A stretch of DNA of 64,000 nucleotides from NCBI RefSeq assembly GCF_016545825.1, contig NC_052616.1, forward strand, positions 55,435,623-55,499,622, written 5' to 3'. Source of the stretch: Eucalyptus grandis (lineage: Eukaryota; Streptophyta; Magnoliopsida; Myrtales; Myrtaceae). A program made the translations under genes and the position numbers. Positions 24,907 through 35,147 of this stretch are shown here, in pieces. Position 1 is the stretch's first letter, and every line of letters starts with the position of its first letter. The notes under the pieces were generated by a model. That model did no database searches. It was not told where the DNA came from and saw only the letters and a list, made by a program, of their open reading frames with translations.

Positions 24907-25850
24907 GCTGAAGACTTGAGCATGAACACTAAGGTCTTTAGCTTTGCCTTGAGGAACTCAAGCCCAATAGCTAGGTCCTGGATTTAGATGCCAAGGGCCC
25001 TAACTTAAGCATCCGGGACTAGGCCCCGGCCTTAGTGAATTTGGGCTAAGCCATTAGGGTCCCCAACCAAAATGCCAAACATGTCATAGGAGGCGGGGTT
25101 TCTCGACCCAATCACTGTAAATTTGAGCCACTAGCTTTAGGAACTAGGCCCATAACTAGTGACTTGGCTGCACGAATCGAGTATTAGAGGCTGCTGAAGA
25201 GTCAAGCAAGAGCATTGGGTCTTGCTCCCCCCTCCACTCTTCTCTCTCTAAAGGGATTGGGTGCAAAATTTGTGGACCTAAGCTCAGATACCAAGAAACC
25301 AAGCTCAACCTCTATAGACTCAAGCTCGAGTGCTAATGACTTAGGCGCAAAAGTTGAGTACCAAGGCGTGGTTGTAGGGATGTGGACACGAGCACTAAGG
25401 TTTCAAATCTAGTCTCAAAAGATCCAAGCCAGCCTCTCTGAACTCGGGCCCAAGTGCGGGTGACAAGGGCACAAGAGCTAACTACTAGAGCATGGTCACC
25501 GAAGACTCGGGCACACCCATCAGGTCTTGGGCCTAACATCGAGGGACGTAATAAGCCTAGCTTTTGTAGACGCAAGCCTAGCTACCTAGGAATTAGGCCA
25601 GGCCTTCATGGACCCTAGCTCAAGCACTAGTAACTTGGATGTGAGAGCCAAGTACCCTAGCATGGCAAAGAGGACTCTGGCATAGGCACCAATATCTCAA
25701 ACCAGACCTCAAGAGAACTGGGCCAGCCTCCATGGACCCGCACCTAGCCACCAAGGACTAGGCACAAGCATTAAGATTCCCATATCCAAGTGCCAAGTTC
25801 CTCTTATTCAAGCGCTAAAATCTAACCCTATTTGGGAAAATGGTTTCATT
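24907..25850. repeat. Degenerate tandem repeat rich in 'ccaag', 'actcgggc' and 'aagcctag'
   Basis: Phrases of the form 'gactc-gggca-...-caccaa-gtct-caaacctag-cctca' recur at about 24912, 25378, 25502 and 25672 with irregular spacing. 'gccagcctccatggaccc' / 'gccagcctctctgaactc' recur between them. Units have drifted heavily. The open frame at 25215-25412 lies inside the repeat and is not supported as a gene. Confidence 0.5.
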
Positions 25851-26312
25851 TTCAAAAGAGAAAATATTTTTTTACTTAAGCATAGGTTTTCCATTTATTA
25901 TTTAAAGATTTTTCATTAACTCATATTTCTAAGCAATCAAATACTTGAAAATAATGAAAAAAATTCCGACCAAAAATTTATTAGAAAACATACAGAGTTT
26001 TAGTCTTAATTGAGTGTTTTGATAGATGAATTAATACTCAAGAAGAGACAAGAAAAGCGTGAATAATTAGCTGACTATTGAGGTTAATCTTTTGGTGTCT
26101 TGGTCGAAACACGAGGAGAACCTAATCTAAATTCAAAACGATAGAACCATGTGAACGGCGCCGAAATGTTTACGGGGGAAAGATGCAACTGAAATTACTA
26201 GGGGCTCAAGACTTAAGAGGGAAAAGTAACTTCAAGACAGAGAGTGAATATATGGATTTAGATCGAAATAAGTAAAAAGATTTATAGTTGATCTCACATT
26301 ACTTCTATTAAT
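25851..26312. other. Intergenic sequence, nothing recognised
   Basis: AT-rich. No feature could be supported. Confidence 0.4.
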
Positions 26313-26850
26313 AAGGATAATTATCCAAAAAAACCCTAAATCTATTGTACAATGATCAATTCAGTTTTAGAGCTTTCAATAGTAACAATTTAGTCCTTCT
26401 AGTTAATATTTGCTGGAAATCGTTGATGTAGACACTGGTTGTTTTACATGGCATAGCTGGTTTTGACATGGACGAGTTCTGTAAAAATTAATCTGAATTT
26501 TTCTTTTCCTTTTTTTTTTTTTTTTCCAATTCACTCCCCAAAAGGGCTAGCAAGGGCCATCGTGGATGGACACCCTCGGCGATGGCGGCGAATGCGCAAC
26601 CAATTGCGATGGCCCTTGCCGGTGCTTTCTAGAAGTGAACAATAAAAATAAAAAATAAAAACTACTCATAAGAGATTCAGAAAATTTAAAAAACAAAAAA
26701 AATTACACAAATCGTCACATAAAAAAATGGCCAATTGGAAAGACTAAATTGGCATATCATCAAAAAGGTTTATGACAAAATAGACAAAATAGAAAGATTT
26801 AGAATTGTGTTGGCCAGTGTAGATTTAGAAGGTCTGGACAATTTTTCCTT
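26313..26850. mobile_element. MITE-like inverted-repeat element
   Basis: The left end aaggataattatccaaaaaa and the right end, on the other strand aaggaaaaattgtccagacc, are imperfect inverted repeats. The interior has 'caatttagtcctt' and complements. A possible target duplication is tattaataa (26306-26314) versus tattagtaa (26851-26859), overlapping the first bases. The centre carries a short GC-rich segment (26545-26625) that differs from related elements. Confidence 0.55.
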
Positions 26851-27237
26851 TATTAGTAACTACAAAGTTTACCTCTTATTGTACTAAGTTTGCATAAGTC
26901 CGTTAACAGAGTTGGAAATCAACCTCTCACCTACGCCAGATGGTGACTTGTTTGCTGTTTGGGAACCGTGCAGGGCCTCTCCAGTGGTATTATTGCTGCA
27001 TTTGGCGCCATCATTCACGGCGAGATGGCCCATGAACTTCGTTTCCGATGGCCCTCCTGTAAAAGCCGGAATGAAGACAGGCATTCGCCGCTAGAGAAGC
27101 TAACAGATTTATTAAGACTAGCCCGAGATGGCTTCTCACCGGTGCTCGTGTCGGATTGCAAGCAAGACTCGCCCGCGATGTAATCCGAATCGGCATGAAG
27201 AGGACTGTGAAGCTGATAATATCTTGTGTTTACTCAG
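26851..27237. other. Unassigned unique sequence left of copia element 1
   Basis: Base composition is higher in GC than the surroundings. Open frames exist on both strands (26912-27094 and 26959-27183 on plus, 26884-27084 and 27011-27196 on minus). None resembles a protein I know. It ends with the target site ctcag of copia element 1. It could be an old gene relic. Confidence 0.35.
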
Positions 27238-27663
27238 TGTTGGGAATAACGGATCCCCGAAAACCGGATTCGACACTAAATCGAACCCCTAAATCAATGC
27301 GGAAGACGAAACCTGGGATAAACACGTATCACCGATCGTAAAGCACACCACAAATTCGAGCGTACCTTGTTAGCCACAGATTAGACACCAACGCCAATGG
27401 AGGAAGAGAAACTAGGCCCTGTTCAATCCGAGGAAGCAAAATCCTTCGAGCGCTTCACTGTTTTTGCTTTGAAGAAAACGAGAGAGAGAGAGTGCGTAGA
27501 GAGAAAACGTACGTCTTTTTCTTTAAACAAAACGGTGCATTTTTCTCTCTCTCTCTCTCCTCCCTTTTATACCTCTCTCCTTCCACGGGCCCTATTCCCG
27601 TGGGCCGGGCTCTGGGCCCAGCTTGGCGGACGGGCCTTAAGCCCAATACTAATAAAGCCTTCA
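27238..27663 (-). repeat. Copia element 1, 3' LTR
   Basis: It begins TGTTGGGAATAACGG and ends ...AAAGCCTTCA on the plus strand. On the element strand a TATA box (TATAAAAGG) lies at about 27564-27572. Next to it is a short hairpin around 'acgggcccta/ttcccgtgggcc' (27577-27606). Confidence 0.9.
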
Positions 27664-29030
27664 TCTCCCACTCGCACATGGTGGGTTGAACGGGATTCTC
27701 TTTACCTCTCTTCAACATTCATACCGGTGAATAATCTGTGTAACCAGCATACTTTGAGAGCTCGTTGCCATACATCTGTTAGGAATATATAGCAGCTCAT
27801 AATGGGCATCACACTCCGAGTAGATTTAGTATGCAGTACCTAGATCGATCGATCACATTTATATCTCTTAATCTCTTTTAAACAATGATATATATATTGT
27901 ATTCACAATTATGATTATCCCAAAGACAGTCATAATTGGTTAACCGGTGAATACAAAACTACAATGTGATTCTCAAATTCGATCTTCCTCTTCCTTCAAA
28001 CTCTTAATTTCAGTTCAACTTGCTTTTCTAGAAATGCCCCATTAGATCGAATCAAACTCATGACCATTGGCAATATCCTAAGATAGCAAACACTAAATAA
28101 AATTTTTGAGAATAAGTAAGAGTCATGAGGGGATTAAAAAATTGAGGAACTCTTTTCCTCAAGAGTCTCACACGACATAAAAAAGTTGAGATCAAACTTT
28201 TGCCACTCTTATTGGTCGTCTCATGCATACGTAGTATGAAATACGTATTACGGTAATTAACTCATTTCCCATAGAGTGTATGTCTACACTTTCAACACCG
28301 TACAGATGATAGTCCAGACATACCCAATGTCTAACTTGAGTTCACGTATCTACTCATTCACAAAATTCATCAGAACTCACATTTGGCATCATAGACAGAT
28401 AAAGTAAAATATGTGGGGTATTTTACTTTCGGACATAGTAAGTATTATGTCCTCATCTTAACACCCAGTTAAGGCGACGTACGTATTTTAAGCTTGAGCT
28501 CTCGATTATCACCTAGATAATAAGCTTAAAAACAGTCTCATCTCTATTTATCACATAGTAAACAGAGGCGATTACCCGTGTGAGTGGGCTAATCTTATAT
28601 CTGTCCGACATACTTCCTCAACTTAAAATAATGCACTGAGCATTAAGATGCATAAAGATCAAACAAAGATTCATAGGCATTAACACAAATTCATCAAATG
28701 TGAACACTTAGGGAAAATACAATTCAGTACATCAGACTCTACGCAATCCTAGAGATTTCATATGGCCACAAAACACATCTCTAGGTATTGGCTTTGTCAT
28801 AGGATCTGCTACCATTCTATGCGTAGTATGTACTCTAAGTTCACATCCTTTCGTGCAACCATATCTTTTACAAAGTTATACTTGGTATCTATAGGTTTGG
28901 TCTTGCCATGATATTTTGGATATTTGGTGTACACTTTTGCTGATTGGCTATCACAGTTAACCAACAATGAATCTGCATCACTTCAAATAACACCTAAATG
29001 ATCAAATAATCTCTTAAGCCAAACATCTTC
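27664..29030 (-). other. Copia element 1, 3' untranslated internal region
   Basis: About 1.3 kb lies between the purine tract and RNase H with no open frame. The matching stretch in copia element 2 (38066-39290) is strongly conserved, so it belongs to the element and was not inserted later. It is unusually long for a copia 3' region. Confidence 0.7.
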
Positions 29031-30146
29031 TTATATTGCTGCTGATAATGCCACGAACTCAGTTTCCATCGTGGACAAGGCTATACACTTTTGTTTCTTA
29101 CTGCTCCAACATATGGTGCCATTATTCGTTAAGAAAAACAAACTCAGAGGTAGATTTTCTTTCATCTAAATCTCCTCTCCAATCAGCATCAGAATAGCCT
29201 TTGAGTTGCAGATCATTTCCATAATAACTCAACGTATAATCAGCAGTCCCCTTTAGATACCTTAGTATTCATTTAACGGCTTTCCAACGTGCTTGACCTG
29301 GATTGGATTGGTATCTACTCACCATTCCAATTGCATAACATATGTCAGGTTTTATACACATCATAGCGTACATCAAGCTCCTAACAGCACTAGCATAAGG
29401 AACATGTTTCATTTGTTCCTTCTCTTGTGGAGTCCTTGGACACAGTCTATGGCTCAATCCTTCACCTTTTGAAATAGGAGTGTCAATGGGTTTACAATCC
29501 CATATCCTTCAATTCAAAATTGGAAGACAATCAACTTTTGGCCCGGTATTGACAAGCTCCATATTGCTTCGGCAATTAGTATATCATCAACATATAATGA
29601 TATGATCACAAATTGATCCTTGGATCTTTTGATATATACATAATGATCCTCATCTATCATTGTAAAATCATATGCCATTATGGCATTATGAAATCGTATA
29701 TACCATTGTCTTGACGACTGCTTAAAGCCATATGTCGACCTCAAAAGTCGACATACCTTTTCTTCTTGGCCTTTCACTACGAAACCAGCAGGTTGTTCCA
29801 TATATATTTTTTCCTCTAATTCTCCATTGAGGAAAACAGTCTTTACATCCATTTGATGTAACTCAAGATCCATACTAGCCACTATTGCCAGAATAATGCG
29901 AATCGAGGTAAATCCCTCTACAGGAGAAAATGTATCTTCATTATCAATTCCTTCCTGTTGATTATACCCCTTCGCCACAAGGCGAGCCTTATGCCTTTCT
30001 ATCGAGCCATCAGCCTTTCGCTTTATTTTGAGAACCCACTTGTTCCCAATAGCTTTGTGTCCTTTTGGAAGATCAACCAATTCCCAGACTTGGTTTGATT
30101 TCATTGACTCCATTTCCTCTTCCATTGCATGAATCCATTTTTCCTT
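29031..30146 (-). pseudogene. Copia element 1 reverse transcriptase and RNase H
   Basis: The open stretch 29514-30191 encodes the RT start (KEKWIHAMEEEMESMKSNQVWELV), the palm strand phrase HQMDVKTVFLNGELEEKIYMEQP and the catalytic YVDD (SLYVDDILIA, near 29600). 29269-29457 holds HVPYASAVRSLMYAM...RPDICYA-like sequence. About 29031-29130 keeps an RNase H-like STMETEFVALS. RT copies the RNA genome to DNA and RNase H removes the RNA strand. Frameshifts separate the parts. The first codons of the 29514-30191 frame lie inside the inverted-repeat insertion and are artefactual. Confidence 0.85.
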
Positions 30147-30630
30147 AGGGTTAATATCCTGAAAAACCCCAAACTGGTACACTTGTGACAAATTTACCCC
30201 AAACTATTTTTTTGACCATAAAAAACCCCAAACTGGCCAAACTTGTGACAAATTTACCCCGGCCCGACTATAAAAAACCTAAACTGGTACATTTATGACA
30301 AATTTACCCCAAACTAATTTATCCGACTGTAAAAAACCCTAAAGCGGTAATTTTTTGTTAAATATACCCTATGCTAAATTGGATTAATACCACAAAAGAA
30401 TCATAAAAATTGTAAACTGTGATAAACGGAGCGTAAAATCCTAAATTGGTATACCGGTTAACTGTCACGTGTCATTTAACTTAACAATTTGAGAATAAAA
30501 TTTAACGAAAACCAGCATAGGGTAAATTTGTCACAAGTGTATCAGTTTGGGGTAAATTTGTCAAAGGTATACCGGTTTGGGGTTTTTTGTGGTCAAAAAA
30601 ATAGTTTGGGGTAAATTTGTTTCCCCTTCA
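30147..30630. mobile_element. Inverted-repeat (MITE-like) element inside copia element 1
   Basis: Left-half phrases 'aaaccccaaactggtacac' and 'tgtgacaaatttacccc' recur inverted in the right half as 'gtttggggttttttg' and 'ggggtaaatttgtcaca'. Copia element 2 lacks this block. There 'ttccttactaggg' runs on for about 100 bases to 'aaaagtttccccttt'. In element 1 about 85 of those bases are gone, so the insertion came with a target deletion or a later internal loss. No protein is encoded. Confidence 0.75.
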
Positions 30631-32120
30631 ATGTCAAAACGTGATGGGGAATACTTTGGCGACTTGTTCGCTATATGGGAGATTGTACACTTAGCACATC
30701 ATTCCCCATTATGCTCCCACTCGGATTAGATAATAACGATATCATCTCATCATGTGGTTGTAATTGAGAATGAGTTGAATTCAATTCATCACTTCTCATG
30801 TTACTCCCACTTGGACGAACTCCACTAATATCATTATCTTGATCCAAGGTTTCAAATAGGGAGTAATCTTCCCCTATTTCGCCCTTCTTAGGAAATTCAT
30901 CCTGTAAGAATGTGACATCCCGTGATTCAAACTCAGTTATACTTCCACTTTCTTGCTCACCTATGAACACATATCCTTTCGAGTGTTCAGAGTACCTTAT
31001 GAAAATACTATTCTTTCCTCTAGGACCCAATTTCCCAAATTTGTGATAGGACTCATGTGTATAGGCGGCACAAACCCATGACTTAAGAAAACTTAAGTCC
31101 GGTTTTCTTCCTGCCTATAACTCATATGGAGTGGAAGTAACTGATTTGGAAGGCACACGGTTAAGTATATAGGCAGCAGTTAACAACGCATCACTCCAAA
31201 AGGTAATAGGTAAGTTAGCATGCGCCATCATGGATCTAACCATTTCCAGTAGGGTTCTGTTTCTTCTCTCCCGCAACACCATTTTGTTGAGGAGTATATG
31301 GAATAGACAACTATCTTTCTATTCCTCTTTCATCACATAATTTTCTGAACTCATCAGATAAATATTCTCGACCTCGATCGGATCTCAATGCTTTTATTTT
31401 CTTGTCTAATTGATTCTCTACCAGGTTCATAAACCTTTTAAAACAACTTATTGCTTCAGATTTATGAAATCAAATAGACATATCTGAATCAGTATAATCA
31501 TCAATAAAAGTGATGAAATAAACAGCCCCATGCCTTCCTTTCACATTCATTGGACCACGAGACATCGAGAATGGATTAAATGCAGAGAAATTCAGCTCTT
31601 TTTCCTTTTCCAAATGGTTTCCTTGTCATTTTCCCTTCTAGGCAATGCTTACATATGGACAAATCGACTTTTCAATATTGCCCAACAAGCCCTCTTTGGC
31701 TAGTTTATTCATACGCTGTTGGCCAATGTGACCAAGTCTAGCATGCCACACATTCACATCATTATCATATTTATTAGGAGACGTGAGAAGGGAATAACAA
31801 ACATTAGCATTAACATAATCAATATCTAATACAATAAAACCATCCAGAAAATAACCACGACCATAGTAATTTGTATCTAAAAACAAATCAACACCTCTAT
31901 TACAGAAGTTCATATTAAAACCTAGTCTAACCAACACTAAAACAGACACTAAATTCCGACCAATCTCCGGAGCATACAGCACATCATGAAGGAACAAAGT
32001 GCGTCCACCACGCATGTTCAGTTGGCAGGTGCCAATTCCTTTCACTTCAGCTGAGTTGTTTCCCACATAGATCCACTTAGTTCCGGTGGTACTCGTCGGA
32101 ATTCCACGAAGGATCCTCTA
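30631..32120 (-). pseudogene. Copia element 1 pre-integrase, integrase and linker
   Basis: 31638-32066 encodes the end of protease and the pre-integrase zinc region (NDVNVWHARLGHIGQQRMN, an H-x-x-H pattern). About 31030-31600 carries the integrase core with frameshifts. 30671-31030 encodes the C-terminal part (GKNSIFIRYSEHSKGYVFIGEQESG) and the acidic linker to RT. Integrase inserts the DNA copy and leaves the 5-bp duplication seen here. The intact counterpart in copia element 2 (40909-41598) helps identify the broken parts. Confidence 0.8.
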
Positions 32121-33091
32121 TCCTTCGCTACATGGTCCGTCGCTCTGAATCCACAGTCCACAAAGTTGGACTCGATTAAGAACACGAACTCGACACAAAA
32201 GCAAAGTTCTGAAAAGTACAAGGGTGCATACCTTCTTTGGCTCACGACAGTCACGAGCATAGTGACCCTTCTTGTCACGGTTGTAGCATTTCACCCTTGC
32301 AAGCTTTTTCATGCGAGGGCGCTTCCCTCTTTCATGTTGGTTAAACTTGGGTTTCTTCCACTGAAGGACCTGCTTCTTCCTTGCCTTTCCCCTTATCAAA
32401 CCAGTTAGGGCGCTTGCGCTTGGAGCTCGAAGCTCCATTTGAGCTAGAACTAACATGATAGAGTTCAGCATCCGGCTTAGCCGCCAACAAGCGGTCCTCT
32501 CCAGCTTAAGATGACGCATTGCATCCTCAAAGGTTTTGATATTTTCATTATGAGTCAAGTGCACCTTCATATGCTCCCAACTCGAGGCAAGGGAACGATC
32601 ACTTTGCTTGCACTTGCTGCTCATCTGCGAGGACATGGCCAGCATCTTTCAGCTCAGTTATCATGTTTGACATCTTTCTAAGATGTTGCTTCATGGTCTG
32701 ACCATGAGGCTTCTTATAAGAGTCAAACCTGATAGTGAGCTGCCTCAGTCTAGTCACCGAAGTATGACCAAATCTAGCTGCCAATGCCTCCCACATTTCC
32801 TTGGCATTGTCAAAAAACGCGAAACTCTCGCATGACGTCATTTTCCATCTTTTGCTCAGCGTGATGCGAGCTAGAGTTCTTTCTTTTCCACGCAGAAAAA
32901 ACTTCTTTGTCTCTTTTGTCTTTGTGCGGTGGTTCCCTCTTCGGGTTCTACCATGGTCGGGTTAAGAGCCTCAAGTGCTTCTTGTTCTTCCAGCACATCT
33001 TTGTTTTCATTTGCCAAATTTCATAGTTGTCACCATTGAGCTTTTCACCTTTGTTCAGCTCGGCAACTATGCTCTTTGTGGCTGAAGCCAT
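32121..33091 (-). pseudogene. Copia element 1 gag with damaged zinc knuckle
   Basis: The start is the ATG at 33091-33089 (MASATKSIVAELNKGEKLNG). 32599-32841 encodes the central gag fold (MWEALAARFG...LRQLTIRF), and 32118-32645 encodes the C-terminal part with a lysine/arginine-rich stretch. The zinc knuckle reads CYNRDKKGHYARDC. The second cysteine of C-x2-C-x4-H-x4-C is arginine, so RNA packaging is likely impaired. Downstream, the protease motif region reads as DS..ATDH after a one-base shift near 32150. Gag forms the particle that encloses the RNA. Confidence 0.8.
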
Positions 33092-33486
33092 TGATCTGAA
33101 CAAATCGAACAAATATGCACGAATTATTAATGCCTATCATTTATGCATCCCTATTTACATAGACCCATCATATTAATGAATAATTTCAAGTAAGGCTTCA
33201 GAATCAAAAGGTCACTACGTTTCCAATCATCCTCCAAAAATCCTAACTTAAAACTACCATTAATATGATTGTCATATGCAAAATCAATTCTATGAAGTTA
33301 CAAAAACTTCTATAACTACCTGACTAATTACCTGACAACCTGACAATAACGAAAAGCAACATATAATTGGCATCCAATAAAACAATAATGCTTTCAACTA
33401 ATACAAACAAGATATAGGTTGCTACTTCAACAATAATCGGGTAGTAATCATTACATAATATGTCCACAAAGCATACTTAACATATA

Positions 33487-33894
33487 TCAACCAATACAAC
33501 TAACACCAAGTCGCACACACGAGCTGGAAAGATCTCTTTTGTTCAATTTCTTGATCTTTTCCCTTGAAACAATACAGTAATATTCATTTACAAAATCCAT
33601 CACAATTTTCTTATAGGAAGCAGCTCCGTTGACATCCCATATGCGATTCAACACATCTTGCCATTCAGGTGGAAGAGTGTTTATGAAAAAATCGCACCAT
33701 CTCTAAGGCTTGTGACATAGGACGACCATTCCATATGACCTGTTGAATTTTCCCGTTGACTTCAAGGACATGATCAATTAAGTCTCCACTCTCCCATCGA
33801 TGATCGGAGTCGGCTCAGCTATCAACTTAGACAGCCTATCCTTTTTGTTCATCGGTAGCTGGCGAATAGGTGTGCGCAATCTCGGAGGAGGCAT
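33487..33894 (-). pseudogene. Conserved upstream ORF (pre-gag) of copia element 1, one frameshift
   Basis: Between the GC-rich leader and gag, the minus strand encodes about 136 codons from ATG 33894-33892 to TGA 33489-33487, with one frameshift near 33800. Its C-terminal half reads INTLPPEWQDVLNRIWDVNG and then VMDFVNEYY. The matching ORF in copia element 2 reads MNTLPPEWQAVLDRLWEVN and later VEAFVREYY. The phrase TLPPEWQ is reminiscent of gag helices, but gag proper starts downstream at 33091. Function is unknown. It could be a duplicated gag piece or an accessory protein. Confidence 0.6.
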
Positions 33895-33989
33895 TGTTCA
33901 CGCAACAAATGTAGAACAAATAAGGGATTACATATAATCCACATAGACTTAATTGAAAAAAATAAACACATTCTTTTCCTCTCTCTTTT

Positions 33990-34515
33990 TTTTGTCAACG
34001 GTCAACGGTGGTCAACGGTCGTCGGTCGTCGGATGTCGGACCGGTCGGATCGGACAGGCGGTCGGTCGGTTCGGGCGAACCGACGGCACGTGCAGCGCGC
34101 ACGTGCGCGGCTGGCGTCACGCGAGCGTCATCGCACGTGCGGGCGCGTTCTAGGCGTCCGCGGGTCGGGTCGGAGTGCGGTCGGTCGCCGGCCGTGTGAC
34201 CGACCCATATCGGCATGGTCGTCGGCCCGATGTCATCGATGACGTCATCCCCGTGGTTACCGACCGTTGGGTGGCGTCATGCTGGCGTCCGGCCACGCGT
34301 CGGTCCGTCGACCGGCGCGTGCCGGTCGCCCGGCCGGCGGTGCGCCGCAGCGCGGTTCGCCCGACAGCGCGTGTGCCGCCTGCAGCGTTAGGCGAGCGCG
34401 CTCTGGGCGCGTCGAGCCACCTTGCGCGGCGGCTACGGCCGCGCGTGTGGGCGCGTGCAGTGTCGCCCGATGGCGCACGACCTGTCTCCGGACTCGTCTC
34501 GATGAGCCCTTTCAC
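33990..34515 (-). other. GC-rich leader of copia element 1
   Basis: About 500 bases between the primer-binding site and the upstream ORF are extremely rich in G, C and CpG and in short palindromes such as gcgcacgtgcgc. The open frames here run in all directions with arginine/alanine composition and are not genes. The same region exists in copia element 2 (43820-44340), more diverged but equally GC-rich. The RNA leader would be highly structured. Confidence 0.75.
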
Positions 34516-34673
34516 CCTATACCTTCAGAAATCAATTTCGACTTACGGAAACTCGAAAAAAATCGATGAACGGTGCTCGGGTGTGAGGGATTTCTTGCCC
34601 GTCCGTGCCGGCGATTTTCTTGCGAAAATTCAATCAAAAAAACATCAAACAGATCGGGAAAACGTGAACTAGT

Positions 34674-34686
34674 GCTCTGATACCAA
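34674..34686 (-). promoter_or_regulatory. Primer-binding site of copia element 1
   Basis: The plus strand reads gctctgataccaa, that is TTGGTATCAGAGC on the element strand directly after its 5' LTR. It is complementary to the 3' end of plant initiator methionine tRNA, the usual primer of copia elements. Confidence 0.9.
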
Positions 34687-34924
34687 TGTTGGGAATAACG
34701 GATCCCCGAAAACCGGATTCGACACTAAATCGAACCCCTAAATCAATGCGGAAGACGAAACCCGGGATAAACACGTATCACTGATCGTAAAGCACACCAC
34801 AGATTCGAGCATACCTTGTTAGCCACAGATTAGACACCAACGCCAATGGAGGAAGAGAAACTAGGCCCTGCTCAATCCGAGGAAGCAAAATCCTTCGAGC
34901 GCTTCACTGTTTTTGCTTTGAAGA

Positions 34925-34966
<42 letters not shown>

Positions 34967-35142
34967 CGTAGAGCGAAAACGTACGTCTTTTTCTTTAAAC
35001 AAAACGGTGCATTTTTCTCTCTCTCTCTCTCTCTCCTCCCTTTTATACCTCTCTCCTTCCACGGGCCCTATTCCCGTGGGCCGGGCTTTCTGGGCCCAAC
35101 TTGGGCGGACGGGCCTTAAGCCCAATACTAATAAAGCCTTCA
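34687..35142 (-). repeat. Copia element 1, 5' LTR with expanded GA tract
   Basis: It matches 27238-27663 almost base for base but is 30 bases longer, chiefly because of a (GA)n run at about 34928-34964 where the partner has only five GA units. The TATA box and hairpin are conserved at about 35037-35080. Confidence 0.9.
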
Positions 35143-35147
35143 CTCAG

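Larger units (their letters stand above)
27238..35142 (-). mobile_element. Ty1/copia retrotransposon 1, full length with two LTRs
   Basis: Identical 5-bp duplications ctcag flank the element (27233-27237 and 35143-35147). LTRs are 27238-27663 and 34687-35142. Domain order on the minus strand is upstream ORF, gag with zinc knuckle, protease relic, integrase, reverse transcriptase, RNase H. Integrase before reverse transcriptase defines Ty1/copia. The primer-binding site TTGGTATCAGAGC, read on the minus strand just inside the right LTR (34674-34686), fits initiator methionine tRNA. A purine-rich tract lies inside the left LTR (about 27664-27678). Frameshifts, an inner insertion at 30147-30630 and a lost zinc ligand show it is not autonomous. 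The two LTRs differ at only a few bases apart from a GA expansion, so the insertion looks relatively young. Confidence 0.92.

Noticed and set aside
34150..34515. Open frames in the GC-rich leader of copia 1
   Set aside because: Frames are open on both strands with low-complexity Arg/Ala/Pro composition. The matching region of copia 2 does not keep any of them.
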